64,000 bases of DNA from Saprospiraceae bacterium. GTDB taxonomy: Bacteria > Bacteroidota > Bacteroidia > Chitinophagales > Saprospiraceae. A program made the translations under genes and the position numbers. The notes beneath the pieces were generated by a model. It was not told the origin of the DNA and ran no database searches. It saw nothing but the letters and a program-made list of their open reading frames with translations. The stretch spans positions 3,301,001 through 3,365,000 of the forward strand of contig JAWKLJ010000002.1 of assembly GCA_041392805.1 (NCBI GenBank), in the 5' to 3' direction. Positions 17,838 to 26,197 of this stretch are shown one piece after another. The stretch's first letter is position 1, and each line of letters starts with the position of its first letter.

Positions 17838-17890
17838 TGAATTTTCATTTTTTTGTTTTTCTTCTTTGATTGTTTTGTTGCAGGTAGTTT

Positions 17891-18254
17891 CTATTTTATT
17901 TTTTCCCTGATCAACTGGGCAATTTTTGAATGGTCGAGTTCTCCCTTAGCCAATCCTATTACCAAATCGTATTTTTCTTTTTGAGAAGCATTGATATCTA
18001 TTCCTGCTTCTAACAAGATCATCGTCATTAGAACATAGCCCGTTCTCTTGTTCCCATCTATAAATGGATGGTTTACCACAATACTTCCTAAAACAGCAGC
18101 TGGTTTTTCTATGGGAGTGAGATACAATTCCTTTTGGTCAAAAGTTTGCATCGGTCGATAAAGTGCAGCTTATAGTAAAGAGTGATCTCGAATTCCTGTC
18201 GCACCACCGAATTCGCCAATCAATACTTGATGAACCCTCAAAAGAAAAGATCAT
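17891..18254 (-). pseudogene. Fic/Doc-family (death-on-curing) toxin pseudogene
   Basis: The intact 3' part (17891-18151) codes for the Fic core motif HPFIDGNKRTGY. Upstream the same frame continues with the family's typical sequence VHQVLIGEFGGATGIRDHSLL, written here in parts, but is broken by a TAA (18170-18172) where the family has a Glu or similar before AALYRP. The likely original start region near 18253 is out of frame as well. Active Doc toxins phosphorylate EF-Tu and AMPylating Fic proteins modify GTPases; the surviving 86-residue piece lacks the N-terminal helices and is probably inactive. Confidence 0.8.
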
Positions 18255-18540
18255 TGAGCTAGTTTTTGCAAGACCGCTCTATCTTCACGAATGATCTGTA
18301 CCAAGGCATTAGATCGTTTAACTTCTGAAACGGACACTTTGCTAAGCATTCTCAGGTAGGCCAATACTTCTTCTAAGTGATCATCTTGCCTTGCTAAAGA
18401 GTTTTTAATTACTTGCATAGCTACGCTCGCCCAGCTTCCACCGGTGCTATAGTTGATCGTCCAGCGGTTGTCATAGCTTTTTCAATTACCAATTTTAACG
18501 TTGCTTTTATTCTCTAGAATTTCACCATTGATCCTCAATT
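18255..18540 (-). pseudogene. multiply frameshifted remnant upstream of the Doc pseudogene
   Basis: Protein-like stretches change frame several times: RINGEILENKSNVKIGN near 18490-18540, then SWASVAMQVIKNSLARQ and LEEVLAYLRMLSKVSVSEVK around 18315-18440, then QIIREDRAVLQKLAQ ending in TGA at 18252-18254, next to the start of the Doc remnant. The order (small gene, then Doc, with ATGA-type coupling) suggests the antitoxin or partner gene of the Doc toxin, now decayed. I do not recognise its family. Confidence 0.35.
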
Positions 18541-18556
18541 TTTGCCGTTTTCTATT

Positions 18557-20359
18557 TTATTCTTTCACAATTTTAAATGTTTTTGATATTCCATTTACTG
18601 TAGCTACCAAAATATAAACACCTTTTGGGTATTGTGATAAATTAATTTCTGTTTCAGTTGAATTTATTTTTGAAGAGTAAAGCTGATTACCAATCAAAGA
18701 AAAAAGACGGACATTATCATTAGCGTTAGATGAGAAATAGTTAGTTCTTAAAAATACTATTGAGTTGGTTGGATTTGGAAATACTACTGCCTGATTTCTA
18801 GCGTTGAGTTCATTTGTATTTGTAGTTATGAAACTAGTACATTCGTTAGTAAAGGCAGCACTCAATTCACTACTTACAGCTAAGGTAGCTGTAGAATCTT
18901 TACAAATACATCTGCCGTCATTGATGTTGTAAGTGATGTAAGGAGCATTCGTTTCAAATGCTTTAAACGTGCATTGTTCGAACGTTAATGAGTCACTAAC
19001 TGTTTGAGTTGAATGTGTCCAATTACTATACAAGTTATTTCCTCCACTCCAAAATTTAAGCCCTGGATGTTCCATAAAATCGCAAGGTTTAAAGAACAAA
19101 AGATACAGGCTACCCGTTCCTCCTTGTCCTACACCACCACCTACATTTATGGCTACGGTACCATCTCCTCGTAGATCTCCAACAAATGAAATTGACCTTG
19201 AGAAACGTTCCTGGGCTCCAGCATCAAATTGGAGATTAAAGCCTCCTTCAAGTTCGTCAATTTTAGTGTAAGTTTTTACGGTTTTATCAGCATTTAGATA
19301 AAGTATATAGGCATCGCCTAAGCCTTGTTGATTGGCTCCCGTGAATAAGTCCATGATGCCGTCTCCATTTAGGTCACCTGCTGCACACATGGCATGCCCG
19401 AATTGTGCTCCAGAGGTGCCATTAGGATTGGGATCTGTTACCAAAGTATCATTGAAGCCATTCAAGCTTTCAGTTATTTTTAGCTTGGAAACTACATTAA
19501 AGTTATTTGGGTCGAGTGACAGAATCCAAATTGCTCCTTTTCCACCGTCGGACAAAAATGCTCCTACTGCCATTTCTTGGGTTCCGTCATTATCTAAATC
19601 TCCAAGCATGGCAACTTCTCTTCCGCCAAACCTATCGTTATTCTCAAGTCCCTCTCCAAAACCTCCAGTAGATGAACCAATTATTACTGAACTATTAAGG
19701 ATTACTTTAGAGGCATTGTCAAGAAACAAGATTTCTATTGTTCCTCTATCAGTGCCACCTATATCTGAATTAGGGTCACATGCGACCAAATCAATTCTAC
19801 CATCATTATTCAAATCACCAATTGCAGTAAGTCCTTGGGAAACGACATTAGAATTTTTGACAAAATTCTTTACAGTACCATCGCTATTCAGGTGAATAAT
19901 ATATAGTGCTCTATTAGATGAGGCTGACGCGGTAACAGCTATGTCAGGAATTCCATCACTATCGTAATCACCAATTCCGGCTACTCCGTAGCCAAAAAAG
20001 TTGTTCTCCAACAAATTCTCATTAAATCCACCCTCTAACATTGAAATTTTCTGATTGGATTGAACAGTACCATCGTTGTTCATAAATAGTATATAAACAG
20101 CACCTGCATCTGTTTGACCATCATCATCAGAACGAGCGCCAATAACAAGGTCTAATATTCCATCTCCATTTACATCTCCGATAACATCGTGGTCACGTCC
20201 AAATCGGTCACCTGCTTCAAGTGCTGCAAGTAATCCGCCAGAGCCTTCTTCAATTTTTATGTAGCTATCAGCTCCCCAATGAGTGGTTATTTGAGCTTTG
20301 AGGTTGTTACCACAAAAAGATAAAACAGGGATAAGAAAATTAAGTAGATAATTTTTCAT
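18557..20359 (-). CDS. FG-GAP (integrin-alpha-like) repeat protein with type IX sorting domain
   Basis: 600 aa. Signal peptide (1-22), then about six FG-GAP/VCBS repeats (about 35-430), each with a calcium loop such as GDVNGDGILD, GDYDSDGIPD, GDLNNDGRID and GDLNGDGIMD; together they should form a beta-propeller. A Cys-containing region (about 430-525) and a C-terminal sorting domain (about 525-600, FPNPTNSIVF, KTFKIVKE) follow. Probably an exported, cell-surface or shed calcium-binding protein. It lies 24 bp downstream of the second YHYH gene and appears to be the last gene of the copy B operon. Confidence 0.88.
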   Translation of the reverse strand: MKNYLLNFLIPVLSFCGNNLKAQITTHWGADSYIKIEEGSGGLLAALEAGDRFGRDHDVIGDVNGDGILDLVIGARSDDDGQTDAGAVYILFMNNDGTVQSNQKISMLEGGFNENLLENNFFGYGVAGIGDYDSDGIPDIAVTASASSNRALYIIHLNSDGTVKNFVKNSNVVSQGLTAIGDLNNDGRIDLVACDPNSDIGGTDRGTIEILFLDNASKVILNSSVIIGSSTGGFGEGLENNDRFGGREVAMLGDLDNDGTQEMAVGAFLSDGGKGAIWILSLDPNNFNVVSKLKITESLNGFNDTLVTDPNPNGTSGAQFGHAMCAAGDLNGDGIMDLFTGANQQGLGDAYILYLNADKTVKTYTKIDELEGGFNLQFDAGAQERFSRSISFVGDLRGDGTVAINVGGGVGQGGTGSLYLLFFKPCDFMEHPGLKFWSGGNNLYSNWTHSTQTVSDSLTFEQCTFKAFETNAPYITYNINDGRCICKDSTATLAVSSELSAAFTNECTSFITTNTNELNARNQAVVFPNPTNSIVFLRTNYFSSNANDNVRLFSLIGNQLYSSKINSTETEINLSQYPKGVYILVATVNGISKTFKIVKE

Positions 20360-20383
20360 TTTTTTTCAGAAATTATCTTTATA

Positions 20384-21271
20384 TTATAAAATGGAATTCG
20401 GTGTACCTTGTAAATCACCACCAAATAATATAATATATGAATTTATATAGAATTCGTTGATGATATGATAATGGTAAAATTCTGCACCATCACTATGTTG
20501 AGTAGATGAAGTGTGCCCTCCTGAAACATCCAAATCATTAGGGTGATTGCCATTTGAATTGCATTTTCTTCCATACAGCAAAAATCCATCTGCCATTATT
20601 CCCACCAAATTCTCATCATCAAACGATAATGTTGTATTTTCTGCCACGTCGGCAGCTTCTAAGTGATAATGATATCCACCAGGACCATTGTGAGCACCCG
20701 CATAGTCAAGTCCTGTCGCTGTTGGCAAATCAAAAGGTCTATTAGGTCCTTCCTCGTCATTAAAAATTGGAGGCCCGTGAACTGAAATTCCGATGGGACC
20801 TAGACCCGTTGCAGAACTTGAGGAAGCTAACTGAGGATAGAGAGGGAGAGTCACCGTAAAACTTCCTTCCTGAATAAAACCTGGAGTAGTATGATCTCCA
20901 TACGTCTGTTCAATATGTAATGGATGAGTATCTTCCCAATAAGGAGAAGTATGATTGGGTAATCCGTTTGAAACGATGGTAACTTCATCGCCATCAAATG
21001 AAATTGTTACGTCATCAGGATTGAATTCGTCAAAGGCGGAAAGAGGCGTACTGGCAATACCCGTATCATTTGGGTCCGTATTATCTGCCACGAAGCCATC
21101 TGGCTGCTCACATGACACACGACTTACATTTGGATTGCCTAATGCATCACCATCGGCATCTTCGTACCAAATAGTTTCGATGCAATCGTCATCTTTCTTA
21201 CAAGATGATGAGAAAATAAGAATCGACAATCCAAAAAGAATTGTAAAAAGGGAAAAAACTGATTTTGTCAT
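20384..21271 (-). CDS. YHYH-domain lipoprotein, copy 2
   Basis: 295 aa. Lipoprotein Cys24, a calcium-type motif and a YHYH domain with motifs in the same two places as copy 1. The first about 75-87 residues are nearly identical to copy 1 (Thr2 for Ala2), the rest about two-thirds identical by eye, so the paralogs differ mainly in the domain outside the shared block. It follows the copy B Spy-like gene by 43 bp, making sigma-antisigma-Spy-YHYH-FG-GAP a five-gene operon. Confidence 0.86.
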   Translation of the reverse strand: MTKSVFSLFTILFGLSILIFSSSCKKDDDCIETIWYEDADGDALGNPNVSRVSCEQPDGFVADNTDPNDTGIASTPLSAFDEFNPDDVTISFDGDEVTIVSNGLPNHTSPYWEDTHPLHIEQTYGDHTTPGFIQEGSFTVTLPLYPQLASSSSATGLGPIGISVHGPPIFNDEEGPNRPFDLPTATGLDYAGAHNGPGGYHYHLEAADVAENTTLSFDDENLVGIMADGFLLYGRKCNSNGNHPNDLDVSGGHTSSTQHSDGAEFYHYHIINEFYINSYIILFGGDLQGTPNSIL

Positions 21272-21305
21272 AATGAAGAATTTTCAAGTTATTTCCCTTT
21301 AGACC
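21013..21305. repeat. 293-bp block shared with 8168-8460
   Basis: Second copy of the block that covers the 5' end and leader of both YHYH genes. Its upstream edge overlaps the start of the duplicated sigma cassette (21292), so this leader is common to three operon junctions. Confidence 0.85.
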
Positions 21306-21314
21306 TACCAATCA

Positions 21315-21794
21315 TCAAAATCCTTCGGGGGGAGGTGATTTTTTTTGTTCACCAGAGAGCATCCTATCGGTTACCCTCTTCATAAATATTTCAAAATCAG
21401 GCAATTGTTCTTTGTTTAATATTTTTTTTATTTCTTGAAAGTGTTGATAAGTTACTTCTATTTTTTCCTTTTCTGCTTGTTGAAATTGATTCAATATACT
21501 GTCGGTATCAACTCTTTTGGAGGTGTCAACAAGGCGTTCAAAATAGGGCAAAAGTAACTTCGCTTGTCGCTCTTTGATTGCGTTCAGTTGCAGGTTATGT
21601 TCATCCGCCAATGCGCTAAAAGTAGTTGCCTGTTGCTCGTTTAGGCGAAGTATTTTGACTACTTCAGATTGAAATTTTTTAGGTGGGGGATGATGTTGGG
21701 GACGTGGTTTAATCAACAGAAAAAAAGCTAAAACAACTATATTTAAGCCTACCAAACCCAAGATGATAGCTATGTGAAATTTTTTTTGGCTCAT
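21315..21794 (-). CDS. Spy/CpxP-like periplasmic sensor protein, copy B
   Basis: 159 aa, identical to the copy at 16471-16950: one membrane helix, His/Pro-rich stretch, helical Spy-like domain. Here it stands directly ahead of YHYH copy 2, probably the ancestral order, since the leader of YHYH copy 1 also retains the short sequence found at this junction. Confidence 0.75.
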   Translation of the reverse strand: MSQKKFHIAIILGLVGLNIVVLAFFLLIKPRPQHHPPPKKFQSEVVKILRLNEQQATTFSALADEHNLQLNAIKERQAKLLLPYFERLVDTSKRVDTDSILNQFQQAEKEKIEVTYQHFQEIKKILNKEQLPDFEIFMKRVTDRMLSGEQKKSPPPEGF

Positions 21795-22093
21795 TATTCA
21801 TAAATTTGATACGAACTAATCAGTGACTCATTATAAGTATCTACAACCACTACTTCTTCATAATCCATTTGGTTATTTTGGTTATAGAAAAACAATGCCG
21901 TTGTGTTAATCAAAAGCATAAAAGAGGCTGCCACCACTGTATATTGCCATTGGCGAAGCGGAATAACCTTGACTTGCGAGAGAACAATTCGATTTTCAAT
22001 TTTTGCAAATAATTCAGGTTTTGGTTTTGCCCGTTGGCTGCCCTTCATACTTTCAAAGACATCCTTCATCCATTTTTCTTTTTCGTCATCCAT
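21794..22093 (-). CDS. single-pass membrane anti-sigma-like protein, copy B
   Basis: Identical to 16950-17249. ATG at 22093, one membrane helix, no zinc motif. With identical sigma/anti-sigma pairs the two systems can hardly be kept apart, so both operons should answer to the same signal. Confidence 0.65.
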   Translation of the reverse strand: MDDEKEKWMKDVFESMKGSQRAKPKPELFAKIENRIVLSQVKVIPLRQWQYTVVAASFMLLINTTALFFYNQNNQMDYEEVVVVDTYNESLISSYQIYE

Positions 22094-22117
22094 GCTACTT
22101 TTTTTTAATTTTGACAA

Positions 22118-22681
22118 TTACTTTTTCGATTTCCTTCGCTTAGGATAAATTTTTTCTAATTCCGACCTCATGTTTTTTTTTGCCCGTTGCAGCAAAGACT
22201 CAACCGCTTTTAGGGAAGTTTCCATAATATCCGCAACTTCTTGACGAGGCAACTCTTCAAGATAACTTAATATAAATGCTGTTTTTTGATTACTTGGCAA
22301 GCAATCCATTGCTTTGTAAAGTGCGGCTGCGTTTTCTTTATTTTCTAATAAAACGCCAGGGTGTTCAAAATCAATGGCTTGGGAGTTGATAAGGGGGTTC
22401 TTGAACAAGATAAACCTATTCTTTTTTCTCAAGTAATTAAGGGATGTGTTAATTGCAATTCGATAAATCCATGTATTCACGGAAGAATTTCCATTAAATG
22501 TTGCCGCATTTTTGTAGATTTTCATGAAAACATCTTGAGTTATTTCTTCTGCCTCTTCTTCTCTTTTGGTATAACTCAAGGCAGTATTATAAACTTTTTC
22601 CGAGTATAGATTATATAATGTGGCTAAGGCTTGTTCCTTTTGGGTGGCAATAGCTTCTATAATTTCAAATTCGTTTCTCAA
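22118..22681 (-). CDS. ECF-type RNA polymerase sigma factor, copy B
   Basis: Same 187-residue protein as copy A if the shared TTG is used. In this copy the frame is open further upstream to an ATG at 22750, which would add 23 residues coded partly by the attC-like repeat; that extension is absent from copy A and looks accidental. The short distance from the attC-like core (22718-22724) to the gene is like that of a gene at the head of an integron cassette. Confidence 0.85.
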   Translation of the reverse strand: MRNEFEIIEAIATQKEQALATLYNLYSEKVYNTALSYTKREEEAEEITQDVFMKIYKNAATFNGNSSVNTWIYRIAINTSLNYLRKKNRFILFKNPLINSQAIDFEHPGVLLENKENAAALYKAMDCLPSNQKTAFILSYLEELPRQEVADIMETSLKAVESLLQRAKKNMRSELEKIYPKRRKSKK

Positions 22682-22717
22682 TGAATTTTCATTTTTTTGT
22701 TTTTCTTCTTTGATTGT

Positions 22718-22850
22718 TGCTAACGTTTTGCAGCTACTCGAAGGTGGCAACTTTGAAGCACTTCACTGTCAACCAAGCACGAACTTTGATAGAAGCACAA
22801 AACTTGATTTAACCACTGAACCGCCACTTTTAGGTAGGTGCTGTTGAACG
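22718..22850 (-). repeat. attC-like inverted repeat of about 131 bp
   Basis: The ends carry GCTAAC (22719-22724) and GTTGAAC (22843-22849; fits GTTRRRY). Inside, CAGCTAC..GAAGGTGGC near 22730-22753 and GCCACTTTTAGGTAGGTGCTG near 22823-22843 are imperfectly complementary. Length and layout fit integron attC sites, and the sigma copy B gene begins right behind it on the minus strand. The match to the core consensus is exact at one end only. Confidence 0.4.
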
Positions 22851-22971
22851 AAGTCGCCAAGGCGACGGACTTGCCATACTCACAAAAATCCCCATGTAGC
22901 AGGTATTATTTAATCAAATTCTTACCTACACATAGAGCACATTAAAAGCCGCCGGATCATTGATCAGGCTA

Positions 22972-23135
22972 AGAGCATGTTTGGAGGTCACCCTTTGGGC
23001 CAAAAAATGTCTCTTTTTCGCTGATACTTCGTTGCTTTTTTTGTCCGTACCTAAGGGTATGCACTTCAAAAAGCGCCTCGTTTCATCAAAAAATTGCCAC
23101 TTTTTATCTCCAAAAGCGACCTCCAAACATGCTCT
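22972..23135 (-). repeat. MITE-like element A, copy 1
   Basis: 164 bp bounded by AGAGCATGTTTGGAGGTC and its complement (23118-23135). The interior has the same sequence, in the opposite orientation, as the element at 26198-26443, including stretches of GTACGGAC and AACGAAGTATCAGCGAAAAAG. No transposase is coded; any short open frames in it are accidental. Confidence 0.8.
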
Positions 23136-23275
23136 AAGCATGAAGTTAATGGTTTTGTTTCAATGTTTGAACGCCTGGAGCGAAAAGTTATGCTCGGCGG
23201 GTTATCTGATTCTACTTTGCTCAACGATGGTCGTTGTATCGCAAAGATCAGCCTTCATTTTAAGTGTATTCCTAC

Positions 23276-23932
23276 TCATCTTAAAATGCTATATTTCTTT
23301 TCTATTTCATTTAAATACTTATCTACTGACGATTCAATTATTTCTCTATGATTCGGCAATTCACTCCAGTTATCCCATTTGATTTCTGGTCTAATTTTTA
23401 TCGGTTGAATCGGATTGCCAAGAATTCTTATCCGTTTCCCTAGCACTAATTCTATTTCATTGTTTTCGAATGCCTCAAATCTGGTGTTGGGTAAAATTCC
23501 CACTTCGGAAAACGCACTATCCCACCAGAACATTAATTTATTTTCGCCAATTTCCATAGCATAACAACTTCCCTCATCCTCGTATTCTTCGAAATGAATA
23601 GCCTTTTTACAGTTATATTCAGTTATTTCAACTGTCCTGTCTTCTTCTACCTTTTGTATGATTTTAAGTAGTTTATTAGATTCCTCCTTGTCGCCCTTAA
23701 AACTACTCACCCAAGACCAAATCAAAAAAGGAGTTATTACCAATCCAAATTTGGCAATTAGGCTGAACCAATATTCATCAAAAAAATATATCGTCAGAAT
23801 GAATCCGATTTCAATCAAAATGGCAATTACAACTCTCCTCCAATTGAATTTTTTTTTCAATCTTTTCTCATGAAACAGTTTTGTAATATTCATCTGATTC
23901 TTTTCGTCTTCGGTTAATTGCCGCTTTTTCAT
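23276..23932 (-). CDS. membrane-anchored protein of unknown function
   Basis: 218 aa, not recognised. A basic N-terminal tail (1-32) is followed by two membrane helices (about 33-52 and 57-75) and a soluble domain of about 140 residues, rich in Glu and Trp, with FEEYEDEGSCYAMEIGENK, split, near 110-135 that looks like a beta sheet. The ATG at 23932 is 15 nt from a GTTAGGT core of an attC-like hairpin on the same strand, as for a gene in an integron cassette. Composition is AT-rich like the region. Confidence 0.65.
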   Translation of the reverse strand: MKKRQLTEDEKNQMNITKLFHEKRLKKKFNWRRVVIAILIEIGFILTIYFFDEYWFSLIAKFGLVITPFLIWSWVSSFKGDKEESNKLLKIIQKVEEDRTVEITEYNCKKAIHFEEYEDEGSCYAMEIGENKLMFWWDSAFSEVGILPNTRFEAFENNEIELVLGKRIRILGNPIQPIKIRPEIKWDNWSELPNHREIIESSVDKYLNEIEKKYSILR

Positions 23933-23947
23933 TTTTTATCTTATTGC

Positions 23948-24006
23948 ACCTAACATAAACTTCAATCTAGGGCATGCCGTGGGATTGAAGTTTTATTTAT
24001 TGGCGG
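23948..24006 (-). repeat. attC-like hairpin
   Basis: Contains ACCTAAC (GTTAGGT on the minus strand, fits GTTRRRY), then AACTTCAATC (23958-23967), a 15-nt loop and the complement GATTGAAGTT (23983-23992), then TATTTATTGGCG as a weak second core. About 59 bp, near the minimum for attC. The arms and the following TTTTATTT resemble the element at 5926-5969. Confidence 0.5.
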
Positions 24007-24086
24007 TCGTCGTTTTCTTTTTTATACATATTTGTAATCTCCGTTTTTGAAGTTTGTGAGGAGTGAAATATGTATTGTTTGCGGCT

Positions 24087-24641
24087 TCATCTCCAATACA
24101 CTTTAATGGGTAGCTCCATCCAAAAAAATTGCACCGGACTGATACTAAAGGGAATATAATCTAGTAGTACATCGAATGGCCTCTGATCCATGAGCAGTTC
24201 CCAGCCTTTTTCCTTGCGGCTGAGTTTTCCTTCCCGCCAAAGCCAGGATTCCCGAAAACCTTCATGGGTGCTGTTCTTGATGATCTCCCAATGTGAGATC
24301 ACCGCATCCAACAGCTGTCCGGTCACCTCCGTTTCTACTGCTTTTGCCTCAAAATCCATTGGGAGTACAGTAGAGAGCGGCAATCCGCACAGGAGTTTAT
24401 TGAGCACGAGGGCCTCTTCTCCATAGGTATTGATCGGATCATACACGTATTGCAGCAGGCCGGCCGCCCGGGCTGCCTCATCCGGACCGGCGAATCCATT
24501 TTCACCCAAAAGGCCGCAACGGTCGAAAAAGTAAGATAAATAGCCGTTCAGGATCACCAGACCAGCATTGTTGATGTAGATTTCTTCTTCCATAATTTCT
24601 TCTTCTTGTCTTGCCGAAGCCCTTTCAAATCTACCTAATAA
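24087..24641 (-). pseudogene. C-terminal fragment of a contractile-injection-system tape-measure protein
   Basis: The ATG at 24593 gives 168 aa, but the frame is open back to a stop at 24642-24644. The sequence is the conserved C-terminal end of the CIS tape-measure family: IYINNAGLVILNGYL, LVLNKLLCGLPL, SHWEIIKNSTHEGFRESW and REGKL..GW, ending in a WM..PIKVYW strand. Full proteins are several hundred to over a thousand residues and set the sheath length of phage-tail-like particles. None of the usual neighbours (sheath, tube, baseplate, AAA ATPase) is here, so this is an orphan remnant or a misplaced 3' end. It is richer in G+C than the cassette-like region to its left. Confidence 0.75.
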
Positions 24642-24792
24642 TTATTGGACATTCAAAAGGAATTGGACTTTCGACGTTTTTGGAAAGGGGACTACCTCTG
24701 GTAGTTTAAAAGGTGGAAGGTGGTAATGGGAAGTGGCGTAAAGCGAAACCCTGGATATCCGATACACCTCAAAACCATGAATACGTATATAG

Positions 24793-26088
24793 CTAGACCG
24801 TTAACTGCCTTGGTATTTTCTTTTTTAAGTGCTTGCGTGCAGCCATAATTTCGTTTTTCAAGGCGTCATTCAGGTTTTTCCACCTTCTGTGTTGACTGTA
24901 TTTCTGATAGTACTCTTGGTAATAGAGCGAAAAATGGCCTAATAATCCAGCCAGGGAAAGCCATAAAAAGCCCCAATACCATTCGTTAATAAATAGGATG
25001 GCCCCCCAAATAAGGGTCCATACCAAATAAGTACCTATCCCAAGGGCCAACTTTACTGGGGCATAAAAGGTGATATGCTTCACCCTGGTATCTGCCAGGT
25101 ACTTTGCTATACGTAAGGGGATAAAATTCCAGCTGTATCCAATTAAAAAGGGGAAAAAGCCTAAAAAGAGGAATATAAATGTAAAGAGAGCATAAGGCCT
25201 TGGATCAACAACCGTTTCATCCACTAGTCCCGATTGTGCTAATTGATCGAAGTATTGTTTGGCACTTGCCTCCAGGGATTGCCGCTTTTCCAGGTCAAAG
25301 CCATTTACCATATCGGCTATTTGTTTCTCTGCGAACAAGGGTTCCGACTGGGATTTTATAATGGGGAAAAGCGGCAACGGGTTTTCCGCACGATGCAAAC
25401 GCAAAAGGTATTCCGTCAATTCTTCTGATGCTTCCTTTTCAATAATGACCACTCGATCCGCCAAAGCCTGGCTCAAGTCTGCCGTCAATTGTTCAATAGC
25501 CAGCGTGGGCTTTTCCTGGTAATGCTCCAGGTAATCTCTGGCGCGTAGGGGTTCGCCAAAATCGATCATAACGGTGGTGCGGCTTTGTTCTGCGTAGGTA
25601 TAATTAACGCCGACAGGGATGATATAGATCTCTTCCAGGTCGGGGAAACGCTCTAGTGCCACCATTGCAATGCGGGCAGTTCCTTTTTGAATTGGCCTCA
25701 ACCGCTTTTCGTGCATGGTACGGCCCTCCGCCAGGATCATGATGGTTTTATTAGCTTTGAGGGCTTTGGAACATGCATCAAAGGTAGCATAGTTGTTTTT
25801 TAATTTCGTGAACCCACCATCGCGCATCCTAAAAACGGGCAACATATTCAGTAGACGGAGAAGGAAGGAAAAAATCGGTTTTGCAAAGAAATCCCCCCTT
25901 ACCAAAAAATACAAAGGCCGGTCCAAAAAGCAGGCGAGAATACAAGGTTCTATGAAAGCGGTGGGGTGGTTTGCAGCCAGGATTACGGGTTTGTCTTTGG
26001 GAATTCTATCTACATTTGATAAAAAAATGTGCTGATAATTGGCTTTGATCCCGAGCGCAGCTAATGGACGTACTAAGCGATAAAGCAT
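24793..26088 (-). CDS. 1-acyl-sn-glycerol-3-phosphate acyltransferase-like protein
   Basis: 431 aa. The PlsC domain (about 20-220) shows NHPTAFIEP near residue 40 in place of the commoner NHPNSFLD, and the EGRTMHE motif near 122 for phosphate binding. Residues about 300-400 hold three or four membrane helices, as in the long Bacteroidota acyltransferases. It should esterify lysophosphatidic acid or a related lipid in the inner membrane. Glu for Asp in the catalytic motif is conservative but worth noting. Confidence 0.85.
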   Translation of the reverse strand: MLYRLVRPLAALGIKANYQHIFLSNVDRIPKDKPVILAANHPTAFIEPCILACFLDRPLYFLVRGDFFAKPIFSFLLRLLNMLPVFRMRDGGFTKLKNNYATFDACSKALKANKTIMILAEGRTMHEKRLRPIQKGTARIAMVALERFPDLEEIYIIPVGVNYTYAEQSRTTVMIDFGEPLRARDYLEHYQEKPTLAIEQLTADLSQALADRVVIIEKEASEELTEYLLRLHRAENPLPLFPIIKSQSEPLFAEKQIADMVNGFDLEKRQSLEASAKQYFDQLAQSGLVDETVVDPRPYALFTFIFLFLGFFPFLIGYSWNFIPLRIAKYLADTRVKHITFYAPVKLALGIGTYLVWTLIWGAILFINEWYWGFLWLSLAGLLGHFSLYYQEYYQKYSQHRRWKNLNDALKNEIMAARKHLKKKIPRQLTV

Positions 26089-26197
26089 TTCTTATAGATT
26101 ATTCAGAAGCAGTTTAATAAAAATCTGGCTAGTCGGCAGCCTTTTCCGCTTTTCCCCATCTGTGAAAACTACAAATTTAAATAAAATCTAGCAAATT

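Larger units (their letters stand above)
16448..17874. repeat. 1427-bp duplicated regulatory cassette, copy A
   Basis: Matches 21292-22718 base for base as far as I can see; the offset is exactly 4844 and the three encoded proteins are identical. It carries the sigma factor, anti-sigma and Spy-like genes. The left border falls in the leader of the CotH gene, the right border ahead of the sigma gene at the 3' end of a Fic/Doc pseudogene. Confidence 0.95.
21292..22718. repeat. 1427-bp duplicated regulatory cassette, copy B
   Basis: Partner of 16448-17874. The right border (22718|22719) coincides with the core of an attC-like inverted repeat that does not occur at copy A. Confidence 0.95.

Noticed and set aside
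22682..22750. Longer form of sigma copy B starting at the ATG at 22750
   Set aside because: The added residues come from the attC-like repeat and are absent from the otherwise identical copy A.
22926..23141. Short open frame of about 70 codons in the MITE-like element
   Set aside because: It follows from the palindromic repeat sequence, has no leader or family likeness, and is broken in the second copy.
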